64,000 nt of DNA from Mesorhizobium sp. AR07 (GTDB lineage Bacteria; Pseudomonadota; Alphaproteobacteria; Rhizobiales; Rhizobiaceae). Shown in pieces: positions 60,025-64,000 of the stretch. Where the stretch lies: positions 3,528,501 through 3,592,500 of the forward strand of contig NZ_CP080525.1 of assembly GCF_024746815.1 (NCBI RefSeq), in the 5' to 3' direction. Made by a program: the position numbers and the translations under genes. The stretch's first letter is position 1. Each line of letters starts with the position of its first letter. The notes under the pieces are model-generated. The model saw only the letters and a program-made list of their open reading frames with translations. It did not search any database and was not told the origin of the DNA.

Positions 60025-60240
60025 CTACTTCTTCACGATATTGCCGTGGTTCAGGTCGAAGGCCTGCGTGTCTCCGGCCTGCTTGTGAAAATCATCCTGC
60101 AGTTCTCCCCATTCCCCGAGATACGCGCCACACTGGCTGCAATGAATGGCCGTGTGCTCCTCCGCGTTGTTCGGGATGTCCAACAGGATCGTCCCGCACG
60201 CTTTGCAGTCCAGTTTGTGGTCGAGCCGCTTGCTGTCCAT
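60025..60240 (-). CDS. Small zinc-ribbon protein (71 aa)
   Basis: The product MDSKRLDHKLDCKACGTILL continues DIPNNAEEHTAIHCSQCGAY LGEWGELQDDF. Two CxxC knuckles (CKAC and CSQC) spaced by 21 residues form a zinc ribbon. The C-terminus is DTQAFDLNHGNIVKK. Such short proteins may bind nucleic acid or a protein partner. It stands alone in a gene-poor area. Confidence 0.7.
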   Translation of the reverse strand: MDSKRLDHKLDCKACGTILLDIPNNAEEHTAIHCSQCGAYLGEWGELQDDFHKQAGDTQAFDLNHGNIVKK

Positions 60241-60376
60241 CGGTGCTGTATATCCTGTCGGTCAACAGCATTTTATCCGCAGGCTCGCATACCGTCCAGC
60301 CGTTCCAGGAGTATTGGCCCATGTCCCCGAGACAGCCGAAAGTGCGCGGCGCATAAGAGGCGTAAAACGCCTAAGC

Positions 60377-60535
60377 CTAGCGACACTCTTCCGTCTCAAG
60401 CGCCGCCCACAGTTCGTCCAGACTATTCGCGCCGTTCGTATATGCTGACATGATCAGCCAAGCGGCATCGTCACGGCCTTGCACGTCCGAAATACCATGG
60501 GTGAGGCAATACTCCTCCAACGCCTGGCCAAGCAT
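60377..60535 (-). CDS. Small hypothetical protein (52 aa)
   Basis: ATG 60533-60535 opens MLGQALEEYCLTHGISDVQG, then RDDAAWLIMSAYTNGANSLD and ELWAALETEECR. It is helical and soluble, with codon use like neighbouring real genes. A similar type of protein is found in other rhizobia, by my recollection only. It is not near any partner. Confidence 0.5.
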   Translation of the reverse strand: MLGQALEEYCLTHGISDVQGRDDAAWLIMSAYTNGANSLDELWAALETEECR

Positions 60536-60727
60536 GCTAAGCTGTTCCGGTTCCGCTATTCCCGTGATGGCATGGCCAACTCCCCTTTTGCGCTAGGGCG
60601 AAAGCGATCGACTCTTTCAATCGCCCCTATGCCGTTCGAAAGCAGGCGACGGTTCAGTAGACAAAATCGGCCAGACGCGTCTATTAACAAAGACATATGA
60701 ACCGACCCCTTGTGGTAGGGCCACCCG

Positions 60728-60953
60728 ATGGCTGACGAACCCGATTCGCAGGGACGGCCCGGTAGTTCACGGTCTTGTCAAAGAAGCAGGCATCACTGAA
60801 GCGGAAGCTCGCGAGCTTGTCAGCTGTTTGGGCAGCGCCAATTGGCCGTCGTTCATGCGGGAAGCCCGGCTGTTAATTCGCAAAGCCCTGAATTTCAAAC
60901 TGACCAGTACGGGAAGGCCGCCATTGTTGACTCCGCCTATGCCAAACGCGTAA
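60728..60953 (+). pseudogene. DUF3606-like small gene with frameshift
   Basis: The start MADEPDSQGRP is followed by a change of frame to VVHGLVKEAGITEAEARELV, SCLGSANWPSFMREARLLIR and K. The second part closely resembles the end of the DUF982 fusion at 62660 (ARETGITEAQARELIDMVG; REARIL). One base added or lost near 60758 separates the parts, so the gene is likely dead or misread. Confidence 0.6.
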
Positions 60954-61009
60954 GTCCCGGTTCGCGCATCACGTCCAGGGCGCAGCTTTTCAACTTTGAA
61001 GGTATCAAA

Positions 61010-61312
61010 ATGGACGATAAATACGCCAATGCGCGAGAGCACTTTTTCGCGGCAATTCGCACGCTAGCAGCCTCTGCCGACGCCATACAAACGCGATTGA
61101 TCGACGCAAATGTGAACATTTTGCACGTCACTATCGATGAATTTGCTGGGGACCGGGAGCTCAAGTTCAAGTTTGCAAAGATACTGGATCTTCTGGCAAT
61201 CGATCAGGACGATATGGAGGCCGTGGCTGTTGAGACAGCCGCGCACATGACTGACTTTGAAGCCGTCAAAGTCGCGGATTTGATTTGCGATTTTTACTAC
61301 GAGCTCACGTAA
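61010..61312 (+). CDS. Hypothetical protein (100 aa)
   Basis: From ATG 61010 the product reads MDDKYANAREHFFAAIRTLA, ASADAIQTRLIDANVNILHV, then FAKILDLLAIDQDDMEAVAV and ends ADLICDFYYELT. It is all-helical and acidic, with no signal. The frame is open upstream, but that part covers the DUF3606-like remnant. GAAGGTATC before the ATG is a modest ribosome site. I do not recognise the family. Confidence 0.62.
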   Translation: MDDKYANAREHFFAAIRTLAASADAIQTRLIDANVNILHVTIDEFAGDRELKFKFAKILDLLAIDQDDMEAVAVETAAHMTDFEAVKVADLICDFYYELT

Positions 61313-61374
61313 TAGTCGGCGCGGCAGCCCGTCTTCCCACTAGCGAGGCGCCGGATCTTGGCCAACCAAACACG

Positions 61375-61878
61375 CTAGGAGCGGCTGAGATCAATCCGAC
61401 TGATCACAATGGTTTTGCCGGTTGCCGGGTCTTTATCGATCGTCGTCAATCGCATCCCATTGTCGCCAACTTTTTCGAGCCTTAGCTGGGCGGCACGGTC
61501 GCCATTGACTTCTTTTGCCCAATGGATGCCGAGGACCAGTGCGTTGCCTGAGCGACTGCCACTGAGGCCGGCCGGGCCAGTGCTCGATCCGGTGTATATG
61601 CCCGTATAGGTTTTGCCATTCGTCTTCACGTCGGCGCCGATCGCCCGCGAGAAGACCACGTAACCTGTACACTTGCCGTTAAGCGCCAAAGAGCTTTCCG
61701 TCGCGTCAGATGCAAATTTGCAGTTGATTTTGATGGGTTGGGAATCGGCGTCGACTTTGACCGTGCCCTTGCCAACCCAGTTGCCGGCAAACGATTTCAG
61801 AAAGGCGCCGTCAGCGGCCTGAGCAGGCGCTCCAATGCAAAGCACTGCTGCGGCCAGCCATCCAATGGATTTTGTCAT
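61375..61878 (-). CDS. Exported protein of unknown function (167 aa)
   Basis: The protein (MTKSIGWLAAAVLCIGAPAQ) has a signal peptide ending AQAAD and a mature lipocalin-like beta-rich domain: FLKSFAGNWVGKGTVKVDAD, CKFASDATESSLALNGKCTG with two cysteines, TYTGIYTGSSTGPAGLSGSR, and MRLTTIDKDPATGKTIVISR. Similar periplasmic proteins are common in Rhizobiales. The function is unknown. Confidence 0.78.
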   Translation of the reverse strand: MTKSIGWLAAAVLCIGAPAQAADGAFLKSFAGNWVGKGTVKVDADSQPIKINCKFASDATESSLALNGKCTGYVVFSRAIGADVKTNGKTYTGIYTGSSTGPAGLSGSRSGNALVLGIHWAKEVNGDRAAQLRLEKVGDNGMRLTTIDKDPATGKTIVISRIDLSRS

Positions 61879-61962
61879 GATAAAGTCCTTCAATTCGGCG
61901 CAGGCGCGAAGACGATCATAGCGCAGGCGCGATGCAGATTTGAGTTCCTGTCGACGATGCGC

Positions 61963-62367
61963 CTAGGCGCTGGCAACTGCCTTCTCTATCTCCTGGGCCG
62001 AATGGCCCGTGAGATCCTTGGCGATTTCGCCAATCAGAACGTCCGATAATTTCTGATGATAGTGCTTGCGCAGTTCGCCAAGCGTTCGCGGAGCGGCGAT
62101 GATGATCAGGTTGGCGATTTGCCCGCCGAGGACCTGTCGGTTGAGCAGATCGGCGGTTCCGGCGGCGAAACTGTCCTCCTCGATCTGGCTGTTGTCCGGA
62201 TTGGCGGAGCTGCTCTGATGACGCGCACCGGATCCCTTGTTCTCGTTTGCCACGTCTTCAACAACCGAGGCCGTCAGTTTTGGATTGGCTTCGTCTCCTG
62301 AATTGCGGAACAGATTGAGCCTCTCGCCATCGGCCACTGCAACGGTCGCGCCTTTAGGAATATCCAT
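61963..62367 (-). CDS. Host attachment protein family
   Basis: The 134-residue protein (MDIPKGATVAVADGERLNLF) has the host-attachment family pattern: a strand with ADG, FRNSGDEANPKLTASVVEDV, SSSANPDNSQIEEDSFAAGT, and IIIAAPRTLGELRKHYHQKL. The family is named for a plant-attachment role in Agrobacterium, but the fold resembles eRF1 domain 1-like proteins and the real role is unclear. The frame is open upstream into non-coding sequence; ATG 62365-62367 is used. Confidence 0.85.
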   Translation of the reverse strand: MDIPKGATVAVADGERLNLFRNSGDEANPKLTASVVEDVANENKGSGARHQSSSANPDNSQIEEDSFAAGTADLLNRQVLGGQIANLIIIAAPRTLGELRKHYHQKLSDVLIGEIAKDLTGHSAQEIEKAVASA

Positions 62368-62602
62368 GTGTAATGTTCTCCGAGATTGCGCCAGCCCTTG
62401 GCTAATCGGTTTGGGGGGCCTGCTGACGTCACTCTTAACGCCCCAAGCCGCCAATGGATGCTTGGATCTGAGCCTTTCGTCGACGCCCGACCGCCTGGGG
62501 GCCGCGCCGACCGGCCGCCCCCCCCAAATAGCACGGGGCTTCATTGTGATCCGGCATCAGCTGCCTGATGTTGGACGGATAGGCCGCATTATATGTCGCG
62601 CT

Positions 62603-62627
62603 GGAACGAATGTCGTCGCGCCCCGTT
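62603..62627 (+). promoter_or_regulatory. EcfG-type promoter for the DUF982 fusion gene
   Basis: GGAAC (62603-62607) is followed after 16 bases by CGTT (62624-62627). The start codon at 62660 lies 33 bases downstream. Exact consensus. Confidence 0.75.
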
Positions 62628-62659
62628 CGCTGAGAGATGGTGGGTACAGGGATGACGCG

Positions 62660-63142
62660 ATGCACGATGCTTTTTTCAGGGTTCCAGTGACGGTTGAGTT
62701 GCCAAATGGAGAACTTCGCAGGTTGTCTAGTGCATCCGAGGCTGCGATCTTGCTGATGGAGAAGTGGCCTGAAGAGCATGGCTCAAGATACCGGGACGCG
62801 CTGCGGGCTTGCACAGGCTCACTGACTTCAGAGGAGGAGGTGGAAAATGCCCGGCAGGCGTTTTTGGCGGCTGCGGAGGAGGCAGGGCTGACCGTGCAAG
62901 GCGTGCATCACAACGAGGACGCTCCATCGCCGCGTTCGATAGAACAGCCAAAATCGTCATATATCGCCGACGAGAAACGACGGGATCGTGGGCACAGGGA
63001 GGAGCAAGAAGACTTTCTCATCCGTTTCCTAGCGCGCGAAACCGGGATTACGGAAGCCCAGGCGCGCGAGCTGATCGATATGGTCGGTACTGATCGTGGA
63101 TCCCTGCTGCGAGAGGCCAGAATATTGACGGCGCAGCGCTGA
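62660..63142 (+). CDS. DUF982 domain fused to a DUF3606-like C-terminus
   Basis: The 160-residue protein starts MHDAFFRVPVTVELPNGELR. Residues about 8-78 are a DUF982 domain (SSASEAAILLMEKWPEEHGS; YRDALRACTGSLTSEEEVEN; ARQAFLAAAEEAGL). After a disordered linker (residues 80-115) comes a DUF3606-like helix pair: FLIRFLARETGITEAQAREL and IDMVGTDRGSLLREARIL. Both domains are small alphaproteobacterial families without known function; I do not know this fusion from elsewhere. The exact EcfG promoter points to the general stress regulon. Confidence 0.8.
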   Translation: MHDAFFRVPVTVELPNGELRRLSSASEAAILLMEKWPEEHGSRYRDALRACTGSLTSEEEVENARQAFLAAAEEAGLTVQGVHHNEDAPSPRSIEQPKSSYIADEKRRDRGHREEQEDFLIRFLARETGITEAQARELIDMVGTDRGSLLREARILTAQR

Positions 63143-63236
63143 GGCGCCGGAATCTGGCAATGTTCCGGAAGGAGTGCGCCGCCTAGGCTGACGGTGAGGA
63201 CCCCGGGCTAGGCCCACAATCTCGGTAGGTTGGCGT

Positions 63237-63419
63237 TCAGTGCCTGATGCCGTCGCCGTGCGGCCTCATAGCCGTTTGATTGTTGAATGCAGAGGCCTCT
63301 TCGGCCGTGTCGAAACGCGTTGCGATCGCAGTTCCGTCAGGTGCCAGAACGACCGCCAGGTATGGGAAGCCGTTCATTGGCGGATGGTAGACTACATATA
63401 CAGGTTGTGAATTTTTCAT
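63237..63419 (-). CDS. Small hypothetical protein (60 aa)
   Basis: From ATG 63417-63419 the product is MKNSQPVYVVYHPPMNGFPY, LAVVLAPDGTAIATRFDTAE, EASAFNNQTAMRPHGDGIRH. It is a compact beta-type sequence. The longer open frame upstream lacks coding character. Function unknown. Confidence 0.55.
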   Translation of the reverse strand: MKNSQPVYVVYHPPMNGFPYLAVVLAPDGTAIATRFDTAEEASAFNNQTAMRPHGDGIRH

Positions 63420-63674
63420 CGCCCTTTGTAGAAGGCGCGCAGGCTTTCGCCAAGGAGGCTTGCCCAAGGCCCACATAGCCACTCCTGCGCTAGGATTGGT
63501 TGATTTGGAACTGAGGGTGAAACAGCCGTGCCTCAAGTATGGTCAGGGGCGATAAAACTCGCGGCATGATCTGCGGTTTTTTCTCATATGCCGGATGAAT
63601 TGGGCTAATAGAACCGCCAGCCGCTTGTTTATGACGTCACAACCGTTCCTTTTTCGACATCCTTGCGAGTTTCC

Positions 63675-64000
63675 ATGACGACAACCGCGGAAAATCTAAA
63701 GCCCCTCCTTTGGGAACCCAAGAACCTGGTCCGAGCCATCGAAGCCGCAGGGGTCGCCCTGTGGTCATGGAACGTGGATAGCGACGCGTTGGCCATGGAT
63801 GACCGCGCCTATGACCTTTGGGGCATCCCGCGCACGACAGACGTCAAGTTTGAAGACCTTTCCGCGCACATCCATCCTGCGGATCGCGACCGAGTGCGGG
63901 CGGCCTTCAACGCCACGCGAGCGATTGTCGGCCCCTATGAGATCGACTTCCGGATGATGATCGGCGACGAACTCAAATGGATTTCCGCGCGTGGTCAAGG
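63675..64000 (+). CDS. PAS-domain signalling protein, probable sensor histidine kinase (3' end cut by window)
   Basis: The 108 visible residues start MTTTAENLKPLLWEPKNLVR and form a PAS fold (AIEAAGVALWSWNVDSDALA; DRAYDLWGIPRTTDVKFEDL; HIHPADRDRVRAAFNATRAI; YEIDFRMMIGDELKWISARG) with the PAC end. Proteins with this N-terminus in rhizobia are usually HWE-type histidine kinases. The catalytic part lies outside the window. No membrane segment is seen. Confidence 0.8.
   Translation, partial: MTTTAENLKPLLWEPKNLVRAIEAAGVALWSWNVDSDALAMDDRAYDLWGIPRTTDVKFEDLSAHIHPADRDRVRAAFNATRAIVGPYEIDFRMMIGDELKWISARGQ

Noticed and set aside
27709..64000. CRISPR arrays
   Set aside because: No regularly spaced direct repeats with unique spacers were seen anywhere in the window.

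Overview
The window looks like chromosomal DNA of a GC-rich alphaproteobacterium of the order Hyphomicrobiales (Rhizobiales), most likely Mesorhizobium or a close relative. The evidence is the gene order (cobS-cobT beside a phytase-like esterase, aroK-aroB-CBS protein, xerD-accA), the alphaproteobacterial stress promoters, the rhizobial sRNA and the many DUFs typical of this group. No tool was run; assignments rest on reading the translations and nucleotide motifs.

Bases 1 to about 27,700 are dense core genome: a DUF3108 protein (cut by the left edge), ribosomal protein L28, a queuosine-precursor transporter preceded by a preQ1-I riboswitch, an ArsR/SRPBCC pair, the aerobic cobaltochelatase subunits CobT and CobS, a J-domain protein, BolA, a ThDP enzyme, an alpha/beta hydrolase, the PrkA-YeaH-SpoVR stress module, the shikimate genes aroK and aroB, a CBS protein lacking its usual membrane half, XerD, AccA, an L,D-transpeptidase, a TusA-like protein, a CobW GTPase, a D-Ala-D-Ala carboxypeptidase and an M20 amidohydrolase. 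This block ends at tRNA-Arg(CCU), 27632-27708.

From 27.7 kb to the right end the character changes: small genes, long gaps, an IS630 element, a MITE-like element, an IS21 remnant, duplicated non-coding blocks and many broken genes (cspA, corA, a YeaQ/GlsB gene, DUF3606-type genes, a lipoprotein duplicate, a PAS/HWE kinase). Many intact genes are of stress or envelope type: DUF883, YihY/BrkB, DUF2062, GlsB/YeaQ, PRC-barrel, Gly-zipper lipoprotein, LolA-like, Hsp20, OmpA-like, Cfa, curli subunits with CsgH, an NRAMP-like transporter, host-attachment protein and DUF982.

The unifying regulatory signal is a set of six close matches to the EcfG (sigma-EcfG, general stress response) promoter, GGAAC-N16/17-CGTT, each upstream of a separate gene in this accessory half. 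RNA-level control is also rich: a preQ1-I riboswitch whose pseudoknot pairs with the start codon of its gene, a ROSE-type RNA thermometer in front of hsp20, and an sRNA resembling the rhizobial alpha-r14 family with three hairpin loops carrying the anti-Shine-Dalgarno motif CTCCTCCC. I read the right half as a general-stress-response accessory region that is gaining and losing genes.
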